Shown here: in pieces, positions 5,719-5,722 of the stretch
Layout of the letters: each line of letters opens with the position of its first letter
How positions within the stretch are numbered: the stretch's first letter is position 1
NCBI GenBank assembly: GCA_001804345.1
Contig: MHFU01000012.1
Location: 12,277 to 17,998 of the forward strand
Source of the DNA: Omnitrophica bacterium RIFOXYB12_FULL_50_7
GTDB taxonomy: Bacteria; Omnitrophota; Omnitrophia; Omnitrophales; Aquincolibacteriaceae
DNA: 5,722 bases
Direction: 5' to 3'
Program-made: the position numbers and the translations under genes
Notes under the pieces: generated by a model
Databases searched by the model: none
Told to the model about the DNA's origin: nothing
Seen by the model: only the letters and a program-made list of their open reading frames with translations

Positions 5719-5722
5719 CCGA

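Larger units (their letters stand above)
5472..5722. other. Gene-poor right end with GC-rich stretch
   Basis: Upstream of the EAL promoter there is no convincing gene to the window end. From about 5520 to 5640 the sequence is clearly GC-rich, with a 12-bp palindrome CCGAACGTTCGG (5537-5548), a direct repeat of GGCTCGCC (5547-5554 and 5562-5569) and GCGAG/CTCGC (5558-5568). A 65-codon minus-strand reading frame (5663-5466) crosses it, but it is rich in Arg, Ser and Leu, has no ribosome site and resembles no family I know. Beyond 5650 the sequence turns AT-rich. An ATG at 5703 on the plus strand opens a frame that leaves the window, too short to judge. The stretch could be a decayed repeat or mobile remnant; that is a guess. 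Confidence 0.5.

Overview
The window holds four protein genes from a chromosome of about 50% GC. On the minus strand, from the right: an EAL-domain protein (4659-5405), a large AddA-type UvrD helicase-nuclease (634-4068), and a HAD-family phosphatase of the Gph type cut by the left edge (1-559). On the plus strand there is one small PilZ-domain protein (4202-4645). No rRNA, tRNA, CRISPR array or transposase gene is visible. The organism cannot be fixed from this stretch. The style of the stand-alone PilZ protein (RKFFRH start, NLSQGG motif, C-terminal helical tail) and the genome texture suggest a Gram-negative-type lineage such as Omnitrophota or a deltaproteobacterial relative, but this is only an impression.

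Layout. The addA-like gene and the phosphatase gene point the same way, 74 nt apart, with a perfect 9-bp inverted repeat just after the addA stop; they may form an operon for recombination repair plus a housekeeping phosphatase. addA and pilZ diverge from a 133-bp AT-rich region. There the pilZ gene has a promoter-like sequence whose expected transcription start falls on its ATG, so its mRNA may be leaderless. pilZ and the EAL gene converge with 13 nt between them, and one small hairpin carries both TGA stop codons. To the right of the EAL gene lie about 317 bp without a convincing gene: the EAL promoter, a GC-rich stretch, a terminator-like structure and a separate inverted repeat at the window edge.

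Function. The PilZ protein (predicted c-di-GMP receptor) and the EAL protein (predicted c-di-GMP phosphodiesterase or degenerate sensor) form a plausible local c-di-GMP pair. The helicase-nuclease would process double-strand DNA ends for RecA-dependent repair, normally with AddB, which is not adjacent here.

Most unusual point. A perfect 49-bp palindrome (2745-2793) sits in frame inside the addA coding sequence. It adds about 16 residues to a probable surface loop between helicase motifs IV and V, and reads as almost the same peptide on both strands. It resembles in design the palindromic elements known to insert into Rickettsia genes. The EAL protein also lacks the usual DDFG-x-G loop 6 sequence. 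I see no multi-gene system that is plainly new.
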